From: Eubacterium plexicaudatum ASF492
Lineage (GTDB): Bacteria > Bacillota > Clostridia > Lachnospirales > Lachnospiraceae
NCBI RefSeq assembly: GCF_000364225.2
Contig: NZ_AQFT02000001.1
Coordinates: 4,173,501-4,237,500, forward strand
Length of the DNA: 64,000 nucleotides
Direction of reading: 5' to 3'
Both the position numbers and the translations under genes were made by a program. Below the pieces are notes generated by a model. It was not told the origin of the DNA and searched no databases. It saw only the letters and a list, made by a program, of their open reading frames with translations. This document shows, one piece after another, positions 26,964 through 35,429 of the stretch (within the stretch, counting starts at the first letter, position 1; every line of letters begins with the position of its first letter).

Positions 26964-27009
26964 CTTGATACCTCATTCTTTCTGTACTGTGTTGATTAGT
27001 TTTGGAAAT

Positions 27010-27049
27010 AAAAAGGTAGCTGATTGTCTGTTAAGATAATCGCTACCTA
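27010..27049 (-). terminator. Terminator near the left IS copy
   Basis: AGGTAGC(G)ATT... pairs with ...AATCAGCTACCT (27014-27049, one bulge), and on the minus strand five T follow. It would stop transcripts from the sdpI-like gene before the IS entered, and now those leaving the IS. Confidence 0.6.
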
Positions 27050-27066
27050 AAGGTAAACAATATTTA

Positions 27067-28532
27067 CACTACTTTACAACTTTATAAATGATGCCCCTGT
27101 TTCTGAACCAGCCGTTTTAAGGCATTTATTAAAGCATTTGATTTTATGCTGGTTTCGACTTTTTCTACGAAAATGGCATAAAATACCTGCTGGCGAATTT
27201 GTTCACTTAACGCAAACCGAAACTCCTGCACGCTTTCTGTCTGATATTTATAAAACGCCTTGTCCTGGTATGGCAGCAGTTTCATTGCACAGTATGAAAT
27301 GTTAATCAGATTGACCAGCATTTCAATCCCTTTGCGGCTGCGGACCATGTAACTGCACAGTGACCAGAAAGTTTTCTGTTCGTAGTAACTAACCTCTATC
27401 GGCCATCGAAATGCATACAGCATCAGGGGAATAAACTGCATCCGGCTGCTCCCTGTCTGGTTTAGCGGGGATTTCTCCTGCCATGCGCAGAAGACCTGAA
27501 GCTGTTCCGGAAAAACTGTGCTGAAAAACAAACGCCTGCTGCCTGCTGCTTTATCAGCGGATGTGACATATGCCAGGACTGTCCTTTTTCCAAAAATATT
27601 AGTAAGGACATGGCGCACGGCCATATAATAATCACCGATTTTTTCATCAGACAGCGTAAAATCGTCCTGAATGGAAAGTTTTTTCCCATGCAGCGCAGGC
27701 CGCCCTCTTTTTCCAGTACGCTGCGGCGGCAGGTCATAAATGACAGAATCAGACCTTGCATTTCCGATAAGGTCAAGGTTCTCATATTCATCCACAATGG
27801 AAACAAGGTTCTTTTTTACATACCAGCTGTCACAAAGGATGATAACATTTTTTTTATTGCTGAATTCCGGCATCGCCTGACGGACCATGGATGCAGCAAG
27901 TTCCAGCTTTGACTCCTTTTTTTGCCACATACGGTATCCAAGCGGAACAGAAAGGTAATGGATCCTGTTTTTATTCCACACCGGGACGCAGAGCATTACG
28001 CTTACGAAACAATGTCCGTTCAGATAGTTTGAGCCATTATGCGCTGCATGGTCAAAAAGTTTTGAAACATCTTCAAATTTTTTCCAAACTTCGGGGCCAT
28101 TGTGTCATCAATGCACAGAAAAACAGGCTGTGAAGAAAGTTTTTCCGGTATGAGTTTTAAAGCCATGCCAGCAGTAACATTCATAAATCTGGAATAATCG
28201 GCCTTTGCATAAGAGCAGGCATAGTAAAATGCATTCAGGGATTTTTTGTAATCCCTGATAAAAAATGTCTGTAAAGGGACCGGATGGAAACTGCTGACTC
28301 CATGGCAAGTATAGATAACACCAGCAGAAAAAGGGTTTCAATAGTCGGTGCGGAAAAAGTTTTAAAATAAATATAAAAATAACGGTACAGTCTACCAATT
28401 AGATTATTTTCGTTGTATAATAAGTCTGACGTACAAGGTCACTCTCTTTCGTATAGTTTTGTATGCAAACTTATTATACATGAGAAAGTACCTTGTGCGT
28501 TATTTTATTTTTTAAAAAGTTGTAAAGTGGTG
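27067..28532 (-). mobile_element. IS copy, left (DDE transposase, IS4 superfamily-like)
   Basis: A 1,466-base insertion sequence with imperfect inverted ends (CACTACTTTACAACTTTATAAA outer, CACCACTTTACAACTTTTTAAA inner). It is flanked by its own 8-base target duplication AATATTTA (27059-27066 and 28533-28540). A second copy lies in the opposite orientation at 29004. The subterminal region 28400-28530 holds an inverted repeat around AAGTTTGCATACAAAAC. I leave the family open; the DDE order fits the IS4 superfamily. Confidence 0.88.
27082..28321 (-). CDS. IS transposase, left copy (frameshifted)
   Basis: A DDE transposase. CIDDTMAPKFGKKFEDV carries the first Asp, ILCDSWYVKKN the second, and PIEVSYYEQK the Glu. 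In this copy the run at 28078-28083 has six T where the other copy has seven, which breaks the frame at KFGKKF. The C-terminal 304 residues (27082-27996) are open. The counterpart of the right copy's ATG lies at 28321; coding potential continues upstream without a clear start. Confidence 0.8.
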
Positions 28533-28587
28533 AATATTTAGTTTTCATATCATTTTTCTGTCTTGATTTTTCCCGACAAACTGGAAT

Positions 28588-28974
28588 TTATCTACGAAGC
28601 CCTTCTTCTGTAAAAGTTCTTTTTAATGCCTTCTCTGTCGGGAATATAGAGCCTATCAAAACAGCAATTTGAATAAATGTCAAAATCAAGCCGACAATTC
28701 CAATAGCATCATCTGAAGCTCCATAAAATGGAAGATGAATAATAAGTGACGGAACTAAAATAATCCAGCCAATTCGCCACCAAAGTTTTCCACAGTAATG
28801 ATGAGCAAAATGCCATGTATCCATATTCTTCATAGAACGAGAGGTTCTATATCCAATCAGAGAATTTATCTTTTGCGGCGGACGCTTCCACATAAGCCGT
28901 CCAATAACTATCATCAGCAACGGAATCATTAAATCACAGCAAAGCATAAACCACCAAAACCACATTACATTCAC
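28588..28974 (-). CDS. SdpI-like membrane protein
   Basis: A 128-residue protein with four hydrophobic segments and the family signature GYRTSRSMKNMDTWHFAHHYCGK after the second. SdpI proteins give immunity against the toxin SdpC in Bacillus, and homologues occur widely as cargo. Two ATGs nine bases apart are possible starts; the second (28965) has better spacing to GAGGTG. The right IS copy inserted 30 bases upstream, so the original promoter is probably displaced. Confidence 0.75.
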   Translation of the reverse strand: MNVMWFWWFMLCCDLMIPLLMIVIGRLMWKRPPQKINSLIGYRTSRSMKNMDTWHFAHHYCGKLWWRIGWIILVPSLIIHLPFYGASDDAIGIVGLILTFIQIAVLIGSIFPTEKALKRTFTEEGLRR

Positions 28975-29003
28975 CTCTACAATTTGCGATTTGTTAAATT
29001 GTT

Positions 29004-30470
29004 CACCACTTTACAACTTTTTAAAAAATAAAATAACGCACAAGGTACTTTCTCATGTATAATAAGTTTGCATACAAAACTATACGAAAGAGAGTGACCT
29101 TGTACGTCAGACTTATTATACAACGAAAATAATCTAATTGGTAGACTGTACCGTTATTTTTATATTTATTTTAAAACTTTTTCCGCACCGACTATTGAAA
29201 CCCTTTTTCTGCTGGTGTTATCTATACTTGCCATGGAGTCAGCAGTTTCCATCCGGTCCCTTTACAGACATTTTTTATCAGGGATTACAAAAAAATCCCT
29301 GAATGCATTTTACTATGCCTGCTCTTATGCAAAGGCCGATTATTCCAGATTTATGAATGTTACTGCTGGCATGGCTTTAAAACTCATACCGGAAAAACTT
29401 TCTTCACAGCCTGTTTTTCTGTGCATTGATGACACAATGGCCCCGAAGTTTGGAAAAAAATTTGAAGATGTTTCAAAACTTTTTGACCATGCAGCGCATA
29501 ATGGCTCAAACTATCTGAACGGACATTGTTTCGTAAGCGTAATGCTCTGCGTCCCGGTGTGGAATAAAACAGGATCCATTACCTTTCTGTTCCGCTTGGA
29601 TACCGTATGTGGCAAAAAAAGGAGTCAAAGCTGGAACTTGCTGCATCCATGGTCCGTCAGGCGATGCCGGAATTCAGCAATAAAAAAAATGTTATCATCC
29701 TTTGTGACAGCTGGTATGTAAAAAAGAACCTTGTTTCCATTGTGGATGAATATGAGAACCTTGACCTTATCGGAAATGCAAGGTCTGATTCTGTCATTTA
29801 TGACCTGCCGCCGCAGCGTACTGGAAAAAGAGGGCGGCCTGCGCTGCATGGGAAAAAACTTTCCATTCAGGACGATTTTACGCTGTCTGATGAAAAAATC
29901 GGTGATTATTATATGGCCGTGCGCCATGTCCTTACTAATATTTTTGGAAAAAGGACAGTCCTGGCATATGTCACATCCGCTGATAAAGCAGCAGGCAGCA
30001 GGCGTTTGTTTTTCAGCACAGTTTTTCCGGAACAGCTTCAGGTCTTCTGCGCATGGCAGGAGAAATCCCCGCTAAACCAGACAGGGAGCAGCCGGATGCA
30101 GTTTATTCCCCTGATGCTGTATGCATTTCGATGGCCGATAGAGGTTAGTTACTACGAACAGAAAACTTTCTGGTCACTGTGCAGTTACATGGTCCGCAGC
30201 CGCAAAGGGATTGAAATGCTGGTCAATCTGATTAACATTTCATACTGTGCAATGAAACTGCTGCCATACCAGGACAAGGCGTTTTATAAATATCAGACAG
30301 AAAGCGTGCAGGAGTTTCGGTTTGCGTTAAGTGAACAAATTCGCCAGCAGGTATTTTATGCCATTTTCGTAGAAAAAGTCGAAACCAGCATAAAATCAAA
30401 TGCTTTAATAAATGCCTTAAAACGGCTGGTTCAGAAACAGGGGCATCATTTATAAAGTTGTAAAGTAGTG
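29004..30470 (+). mobile_element. IS copy, right (inverted relative to left copy)
   Basis: A 1,467-base IS nearly identical to the left copy but on the opposite strand. It has its own 8-base target duplication AAATTGTT (28996-29003 and 30471-30478). Since each copy has a separate duplication, the 463 bases between them were not moved as one composite transposon. Confidence 0.9.
29215..30455 (+). CDS. IS transposase, right copy (frameshifted)
   Basis: The same transposase as in the left copy. Here the N-terminal part (29215-29721) is open, but a run of four A at 29566-29569, where the left copy has five, shifts the frame after VPVWNK. The C-terminal 282 residues (29607-30455) are open in the next frame. 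Combining the two copies gives a full-length enzyme of about 413 residues with D, D and E in order. A start further upstream than 29215 is possible; the frame is open but has no ATG. Confidence 0.82.
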
Positions 30471-30528
30471 AAATTGTTCAATGTCATTATCTTACCACAA
30501 ACGCATACACAATTCCATTAAATTTTCT

Positions 30529-30810
30529 TTAATTTCCCTTTGCCTTGTTATTTGCAATCATCATCTGCCTTGCCCGTTCCCTCTGCTCTGTACTGAACGC
30601 CCTCGGCTTGCGGTAGCAGACGTATGACTTTGGAAAAGAATAGGTCTTAGATACCTCGTCCTGCCCTGTCAGCTTGTATGTGTCGGGGAAGTCGGCAACA
30701 AGCGTGTCAAGTTTCCGCATAACCGCTTTATCCCTTGTATAGAGGGTGGCGGTCTTTTCTCCTGCATTATAATTGACAATCGTTTCCTGTTCGTATCGGG
30801 AAAGTTTCAT
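30529..30810 (-). CDS. Conserved small protein of the mobilizable element
   Basis: A 93-residue protein, MKLSRYEQETIVNYNAGEKT with KLDTLVADFPDTYKL and SKTYSFPKSYVCYRKPR. From memory, this type is common in Firmicutes mobilizable elements; its function is unknown. Its start overlaps the stop of the upstream gene (30807), so the two are coupled. The basic C-terminus could bind nucleic acid. Confidence 0.65.
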   Translation of the reverse strand: MKLSRYEQETIVNYNAGEKTATLYTRDKAVMRKLDTLVADFPDTYKLTGQDEVSKTYSFPKSYVCYRKPRAFSTEQRERARQMMIANNKAKGN

Positions 30811-31415
30811 AGTGCCATATCCCCCTTTCCTTTGCTGTGGGTTCTGTGCTTTTTTCCCTCGGAAACTGTCGGCTGTTTTGCCTGTTCCTTTGCTCTGGCT
30901 AACCTTGTCCTTATGGAGTGGTCACGCTCGGTCAGTTTCCGTCTTTTGGTGGTGGCGGTCAGTTCCGCACACGTTTCTTCTGACAGGGAATTTAATTTCT
31001 TTAAGGTGCTACTTACTATCTGCTTTGTGTTATCGTCTTTTATCTGCGGAAGAATAGCAGACAGACTGGCGCACGTTTCCGCTTTTCCCTGTTCTCCAAA
31101 CTGGTAAATCAGATTGATTTCATCAGCGTTAAAAGGTATCTGTATATTTGCGCCCTCACATAAACGCTCCACGCCCACGCACTTAGGGAGATTTTTTGTC
31201 AGTTCGTAATTATCCCTCGCTGTGATTGTTCCATGCCTGTCGGTCTGCCTTACCTCGACTTCACACTGGCTTTTCTGTTCCAACACAAGCCACTGGTATT
31301 TATCGTTTTCTTTCGTAAATACAGTCTGATGCGCATTGGAGTGTGTCTTGCTACGGATATATTTGTCGGCGGTACTGTAATAGTCCAAAATCTGTTGTTC
31401 CTGCTTTTTATTCAT
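30807..31415 (-). CDS. TTRAP-like (transposon-transfer-assisting) protein
   Basis: A 202-residue protein. The middle, residues ~93-145 (IPFNADEINLIYQFGEQGKA and SAILPQIKDD), resembles the short transposon-transfer-assisting family, TTRAP. The N-terminal 90 residues are an additional domain with many charged residues, and the C-terminus is basic. It is the first gene of the element's right end. Its function is not established. Confidence 0.6.
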   Translation of the reverse strand: MNKKQEQQILDYYSTADKYIRSKTHSNAHQTVFTKENDKYQWLVLEQKSQCEVEVRQTDRHGTITARDNYELTKNLPKCVGVERLCEGANIQIPFNADEINLIYQFGEQGKAETCASLSAILPQIKDDNTKQIVSSTLKKLNSLSEETCAELTATTKRRKLTERDHSIRTRLARAKEQAKQPTVSEGKKHRTHSKGKGDMAL

Positions 31416-31676
31416 GGTCTTTGCCCTCCTGTGATATGGATTGATATGATTGATTGGTTTCGGTGTTGATATATGATTTTTTCTCGTTACTTGTTGGGAG
31501 ATTTGATTGCGGAATACTGTTGTTGGGTATTTCTCCGCTTGGGGAATAGGAGTTCATTTCATACGGTAATTACCGCATGAAAAAAGACTATAACCGATAC
31601 TGTCATAGCCTTTTAAGGATTGAGGAAGTCCCTTTTTTATTTGTATTTGTTTGTCGCCCCTCCGCACTATCCAACA
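31416..31676. other. Right-end region of the mobilizable element, no gene
   Basis: About 260 A+T-rich bases between the TTRAP-like gene and the element end. It has a short palindrome CGGTAATTACCG (31564-31575) and the terminal inverted repeat ACTATCCAACA (31666-31676). The promoter of the TTRAP-like operon should be here, but no strong hexamer pair was found. Confidence 0.5.
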
Positions 31677-31984
31677 TCGGTACCACACACCACAGAATCC
31701 ACCCGTTTGTCTTTCATCAGCCGGCACAGAAGGTCAAGCTGCTTTTTCTTATCCTTCGGCACTCCGTATTTCCATTCTTCCGGCAGGATCGGCAGATCGC
31801 CATAACGCCATTTGGCATACTGTTCCCCGTAAGCCTCCGGCTGCGCAAGCTCCAGAAGGTGCCCCACGCACCAGCTTACCAGATAGCCGCCGCCCTCCAT
31901 GTAGCCGTCCTTTTTCTCATTCGCGCCCAGGACCGCCGCCAGCGACATGGCAACGGAGGGCTTTTCTGCAATGACTAACTTCAA
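31677..31984 (-). pseudogene. topB: Topoisomerase III, N-terminal part (gene split)
   Basis: The first 100 residues of topoisomerase III: the TOPRIM start LVIAEKPSVAMSLAAVLG, GYLVSWCVGHLLELAQPEAY and VVCGTD, where the mobilizable element enters. The start is a TTG at 31984, eight bases after AGGAGG, overlapping the stop of the small upstream gene. The remaining gene continues at 22196. As it stands the fragment ends at a stop inside the element after two extra codons. Confidence 0.92.
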
Positions 31985-32115
31985 TATCCAGACCTCCTTT
32001 GCATTTCCTCAAAATCTTCGTCCATGCGCCTGCTGGATTGCAGAAGACACATGAGCATCACGCCCACCACTGTGCCTGCTAAAAAGCACAGGGAGCACAT
32101 CACCAGGTTACACAT
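31981..32115 (-). CDS. DUF3789-like small membrane protein
   Basis: A 44-residue frame, MCNLVMCSLCFLAGTVVGVM with MDEDFEEMQRRSGY at the end: one membrane helix and a charged tail. This matches the size and layout of DUF3789 proteins found beside ICE topoisomerase genes. The ATG follows GGAGGGCTGTT, and the stop overlaps the topB start. Function unknown. Confidence 0.55.
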   Translation of the reverse strand: MCNLVMCSLCFLAGTVVGVMLMCLLQSSRRMDEDFEEMQRRSGY

Positions 32116-32192
32116 AACAGCCCTCCTTCCGGGTAAAAAGAAAACGCCCACTGGAAAGTGAGCGTATCATCAAGTATCAGTTTTTTGTTATT

Positions 32193-32702
32193 TCATTTTC
32201 TTCTCGCTGCGGGTTGCCCTGGCAGAACAATCTCCCCGACCGGGATTTCCCGCAGCTCTTTTTTCATCTGGTGCGCAAACCGGATCGTCCTGACCGTGCC
32301 GCCTTTTTCCCTCCCGTCATACACGGCGATCACCCGGTCCGAGTGCTCGGCCATGTAGCGGTTCCGGTGGGAATAGACGCTGGGGTGGTATTTCTCCTGC
32401 ATGACGACAACATCCGCACATGCCTCCAGCATTTCATAGGTCCGCCCTTTCTCCATCAGGCTGTCCAGGCGCTTTTGGTAGGGGATAACCGCAACCAGCT
32501 CCAGCGCCGGATTCGTCTTTTTCTTTTCCAGTACGATCTCCGCGAAATACTGGTCCACACCATCCGCAAAGCCGCTCATAAAGCGGGTAAACCCGTCCGC
32601 AACAGCGCAGTCAATCTCACGCCGCAGGGCCGCCTTTACACGGCCTATCTCTTTCTGGGGTAAGTCCCTGTGCCCGGTGACACAGCATGTCTTTCCTTCC
32701 AT
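32193..32702 (-). CDS. SLOG family (YpsA/DUF1273-like) protein
   Basis: A 169-residue protein with the Rossmann-like SLOG fold: CCVTGHRDLP near the start, FMSGFADGVDQYFAEIVLE, ELVAVIPYQKR, ADVVVMQEKY and DRVIAVYDGREKGGT. SLOG proteins bind nucleotide-derived ligands, and some act as sensors in phage and plasmid conflict systems. It is the first gene after the sigma-A-type promoter at 32747-32775. What ligand it binds cannot be said. Confidence 0.8.
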   Translation of the reverse strand: MEGKTCCVTGHRDLPQKEIGRVKAALRREIDCAVADGFTRFMSGFADGVDQYFAEIVLEKKKTNPALELVAVIPYQKRLDSLMEKGRTYEMLEACADVVVMQEKYHPSVYSHRNRYMAEHSDRVIAVYDGREKGGTVRTIRFAHQMKKELREIPVGEIVLPGQPAARRK

Positions 32703-32746
32703 CTTTCTTTTCCTCCATCCGATAGTTAGTATTCTTCATTTCTCAA

Positions 32747-32775
32747 ATTATAATAGATTTATTTTAGCATTTCAA
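32747..32775 (-). promoter_or_regulatory. Sigma-A promoter of the SLOG/topB operon
   Basis: On the minus strand TTGAAA and TATAAT are separated by exactly 17 bases, about 45 bases upstream of the ATG at 32702. An 8-base inverted repeat (ACACCCTT at 32781-32788, AAGGGTGT at 32809-32816) lies just upstream, between this promoter and the divergent regulator gene, and could be its operator. Confidence 0.7.
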
Positions 32776-32852
32776 CGCAAACACCCTTTTTTATTTTGCG
32801 AATAAGGGAAGGGTGTAAGGTACAATCTATTACAGAATAGGAGGTATAGGCG

Positions 32853-33167
32853 ATGTATGAAGATTTCGTCCCGGAACGGCTGGCAAAGCTGCGGACACAG
32901 AAAGGCGTATCTGCACGCGATATGTCGTTGTCATTGGGACAGGCAAACAACTACATTAACAACATTGAAAATAAAAAGTCCCTTCCCTCCATGCAGTCCT
33001 TCCTTTACATCTGTGAATATCTGGGCGTGACGCCCCAGGAATTTTTTGACGAAGGGAACCCGGACCCGCAAGCCTTAAAGGAATTTATCACAGAGGCAAA
33101 ACAACTGGATTCCAGGTCACTTTCTTATCTCCTGGGAATTATGAAAGAACTCAATAGCAGGAAATGA
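32853..33167 (+). CDS. Helix-turn-helix (XRE) regulator
   Basis: A 104-residue protein on the plus strand. Residues ~8-62 form an XRE domain (LAKLRTQKGVSARDMSLSLG, NYINNIENKKSLPSMQSFLY). The C-terminal helices (DPQALKEFITEAKQLDSRSL) may dimerise. It diverges from the SLOG operon, with the promoter and an inverted repeat between them, so it probably controls that operon and itself. A terminator follows at once. Confidence 0.85.
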   Translation: MYEDFVPERLAKLRTQKGVSARDMSLSLGQANNYINNIENKKSLPSMQSFLYICEYLGVTPQEFFDEGNPDPQALKEFITEAKQLDSRSLSYLLGIMKELNSRK

Positions 33168-33192
33168 GCGGCCACGTTGCTGGCCGCTTTTT
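33168..33192 (+). terminator. Terminator of the XRE gene
   Basis: GCGGCCA-CGTTGC-TGGCCGC followed by five T begins one base after the stop codon. A classic intrinsic terminator for the plus strand. Confidence 0.85.
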
Positions 33193-33286
33193 GCTGCCAT
33201 TCTTTTATTTTATCCCGCAATCCTCCCGATATGCCCAATCCCACTACCGGCGATAAACCAAGAATCACTCCCGGAATGTCACTTTT

Positions 33287-33700
33287 TTATTTTCCTGTAC
33301 TTCCAAATCCATCCGTGCCGCGCTGCTTACCCAGCTCCGAAACAAAGTCCGCAATGACAACCGGGGTGATCACAAGCTGCCCCACGCGGGAGCCTTTGGA
33401 AAGCTCCTGGGTCTGGCTGCTTACATTACTGATGATCGCGTGAATCTCCCCGCGGTAGCCGGAATCCACCGGCGGCAGCTCACAGACCAGCCCTTTTACC
33501 GCCATGCTGGTGCGCGGGAATACATAGCCCGCATATCCGTCCGGCACTTCAATCCCAAATCCAAGAGGGACCTTTGCGATCTCGCCCGGCTGCAAAGTAC
33601 AGTCATAGGGCATGTAAACATCCGCGCCGGCATCGTTCCCATGCGGACGGAAAGGGCGGCGGTCCTCCGGCACGCCAAAGTCGATCAGTTTGATCTTCAT
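33287..33700 (-). CDS. dut: dUTP diphosphatase
   Basis: A 137-residue trimeric-type dUTPase with all five motifs in order: NDAGADVYMP, PRTSMAVKG, DSGYRGEIHAI, GSRVGQLVI and the P-loop-like RGTDGFGSTGK at the end. It hydrolyses dUTP to dUMP, lowering uracil in DNA and supplying the thymidylate synthase substrate. Its ATG overlaps the stop of thyX (ATGA), so the two enzymes are produced together. Confidence 0.93.
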   Translation of the reverse strand: MKIKLIDFGVPEDRRPFRPHGNDAGADVYMPYDCTLQPGEIAKVPLGFGIEVPDGYAGYVFPRTSMAVKGLVCELPPVDSGYRGEIHAIISNVSSQTQELSKGSRVGQLVITPVVIADFVSELGKQRGTDGFGSTGK

Positions 33701-34463
33701 GCGCCGCCTCCTTCCAAAAGCGCCGGATAGTCCGTTTTCAGAATATCTCCAGGCGCCATGTCCGCTTTCAGCATGTTTCCGCAGGTCATTTTCCCCTCCA
33801 GGCATTTGTCCTGTTGGCAGAAGGGGCCTGTGAGATCAGGGGCAAACAGCACCGGGCTTAAAGTATAAAGCTCCTGCCAGATTTTTAAGAGCACGATCCG
33901 GGTCTCGTCCGTATTGCGCCGGCATACCCGCTGGCCGATGATGTGTTTCCACTGATAGGGCGTGGCGCTGATAACCAGCACATTCCGAAGTCCCTGAGGT
34001 GTGGCATATCCCGCCGCGTCATGGCCGATTCCCTCGGAGCACAGCTTTTCATAACAGTCCATGCCTTCGTTGCAGCTTTTTAAGTACAGTTCCCGGACCG
34101 CAGCCGGGGCGGTGATAATCTCATAAGGTATGGCAAAATCCGCCTGGCCTGCATAATTGCTGTACTGCAAAGACGCGCTCATAAACTTTACTTCGTTCTG
34201 GTGCCGGGTGATCTGTGAAAGGAACCGCCTGCTTGCCCCTACAACAGCAGCGGTGATCACTGCAAATTTCTGGACCGTCGGGTGGGGAAGGGCGCTGATG
34301 GCCGCCACAGTATCATCACTGAACGATTTTCATAAAGGGCCATCAGATCGTCCATTGTGGCAATCCGGTGGCCCCTCTGGGTGAGCCGGGCAGCAAAGAC
34401 CATGTTTTTCTCGGCCTCCCTGGCCGCCTGGCAGTTTAATATTTTTACTTCAATCCGTCTGAT
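33697..34463 (-). CDS. thyX: Flavin-dependent thymidylate synthase ThyX (frameshifted)
   Basis: A ThyX protein of about 255 residues. The signature is in SQITRHQNEVKFMSASLQYS, an RHQ form of the usual RHR motif. The N-terminal 50 residues (RIEVKILNCQAAREAEKNMV) are in another frame; adding one A to the run at 34327-34330 joins them (LYEKSFSDDTVAAI). No ATG, GTG or TTG is found at the expected place: an ATC at 34463, eight bases after GGAGGG, fits the ribosome site. ThyX makes dTMP from dUMP with FAD and NADPH, using the dUMP from the dUTPase next to it. Confidence 0.85.
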
Positions 34464-34776
34464 CGGTATGTCCCTCCTTTACAATGGCTTTCAGTAAGAA
34501 CAGATAGTTGAGGCTGTCTGTGATCTTTTCCTCCCATGTACTTATCCCGTAATCCGTATCATTGTCAAAGCACATGTCATACAGGGAAACGATATGCTTC
34601 GCCAGCATCCCGGCAAGGGCGCGCTCCGGCGTGGTGTGCTGCAAGGCTGCCGCCGCCTTAAAAGCCCCCAGCCGGTCCGTATCGTCCCCGGTATATTCCT
34701 TCGTTTTCTTTTGCAGTGTGTCGGCACAGAGCCGCACCTGCGCGTTAAATACGGCATTGACTTCCTGCTGTGTGAT
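34450..34776 (-). CDS. Phage-type nucleotide-pathway companion (DUF-type protein)
   Basis: A protein of 95 to 108 residues: RLCADTLQKKTKEYTGDDTD, ERALAGMLAKHIVSLYDMC and WEEKITDSLNYLFLLKAIV. This pattern resembles small proteins next to thymidylate synthase in phages. A GTG at 34737 can start it, but clear coding (ITQQEVNAVFNAQV) continues upstream to an ATC at 34776 with GGAGGG at the right distance. The nearby ATG (34783) is out of frame. Function unknown. Confidence 0.55.
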   Translation of the reverse strand: MTQQEVNAVFNAQVRLCADTLQKKTKEYTGDDTDRLGAFKAAAALQHTTPERALAGMLAKHIVSLYDMCFDNDTDYGISTWEEKITDSLNYLFLLKAIVKEGHTDQTD

Positions 34777-34880
34777 ATGGCATCCCTCCTTTGAAAAATG
34801 GATTGTCCCGAATACTGTATAGAAGCCGGGACAGTTTTACTTGAAACAAAATGCGCATTATATTTCTTATCCGCTGCATT

Positions 34881-35363
34881 TCAGGCGCTCGGCAGATAAA
34901 TCCAGTCGTGCATCAGGCACACGCTGGGTTCGTCCTCCCTGGGGACCAGGTGGTAGGTACATTCCCCGTACACGGTCCGCTTGTCCTCGATCTCCATGCC
35001 ATACGCCTTGTAGAAGCGGTATTCCAGGTTGGAAATGATACACCGCAGCGTCTGCAGCGCCTCCCGCTGTGAGGCCACGATCAGGTCCCGGTCAATGCTG
35101 CGCTTTAAGAACAGCAGGGATTTATAAAGCTGTACCTCCGTCCGGTAAGGGCGGTAATCCTCATGCTCCAGCCAGCCGCTAAAGGCCACCGGCCCGCTCT
35201 GGATCACGTCACGTTCCGGGTGGTAATACTCGTAGCAGTCCAGGTTTGCCGTGTTCAGAAGATAGAGCATTTCCCGGACCTCGTTCTCCGGCATATCATA
35301 GAACCGCAGAAGGGAGCGGTACAGATGGACGTAGCCGGGTATCGAAACAATGGTATTCACCAT
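34881..35363 (-). CDS. Unknown ICE protein beside thyX
   Basis: A 160-residue protein of unknown function, with VNTIVSIPGYVHLYRSLLRF, a middle rich in Tyr and acidic residues (YEYYHPERD) and LRCIISNLEYRFYKAYGMEI. It has no membrane segment. The ATG follows GGAGGATTTTTCT. It lies between the adhesin-sortase gene and the thyX module on the same strand. I do not recognise the family. Confidence 0.6.
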   Translation of the reverse strand: MVNTIVSIPGYVHLYRSLLRFYDMPENEVREMLYLLNTANLDCYEYYHPERDVIQSGPVAFSGWLEHEDYRPYRTEVQLYKSLLFLKRSIDRDLIVASQREALQTLRCIISNLEYRFYKAYGMEIEDKRTVYGECTYHLVPREDEPSVCLMHDWIYLPSA

Positions 35364-35429
35364 AGAAAAATCCTCCTAAATAGCAGGTGCGGGAGCAGAG
35401 CGCCCCCGCACTGGTTTCCAATATTCTTG

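Larger units (their letters stand above)
22197..31676 (-). mobile_element. Mobilizable element (about 9.5 kb) with serine recombinase, inserted in topB
   Basis: The element ends in an 11-base inverted repeat, TGTTGGATAGT at 22197-22207 and its complement at 31666-31676. It is flanked by the dinucleotide TC on each side (22195-22196 and 31677-31678). Removing the element and one TC restores the codons GTDAGREGELIF of topoisomerase III. A duplicated dinucleotide fits serine-recombinase chemistry, and a recombinase gene lies at the left end. It also carries a MobA/MobL relaxase, an oriT-like region, DUF3847 and TTRAP-like proteins, and an SdpI-like gene. Its composition is more A+T-rich than the ICE. 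Confidence 0.88.

Noticed and set aside
27059..30478. A composite transposon made of the two IS copies
   Set aside because: Each IS has its own different 8-base target duplication, so they arrived independently.
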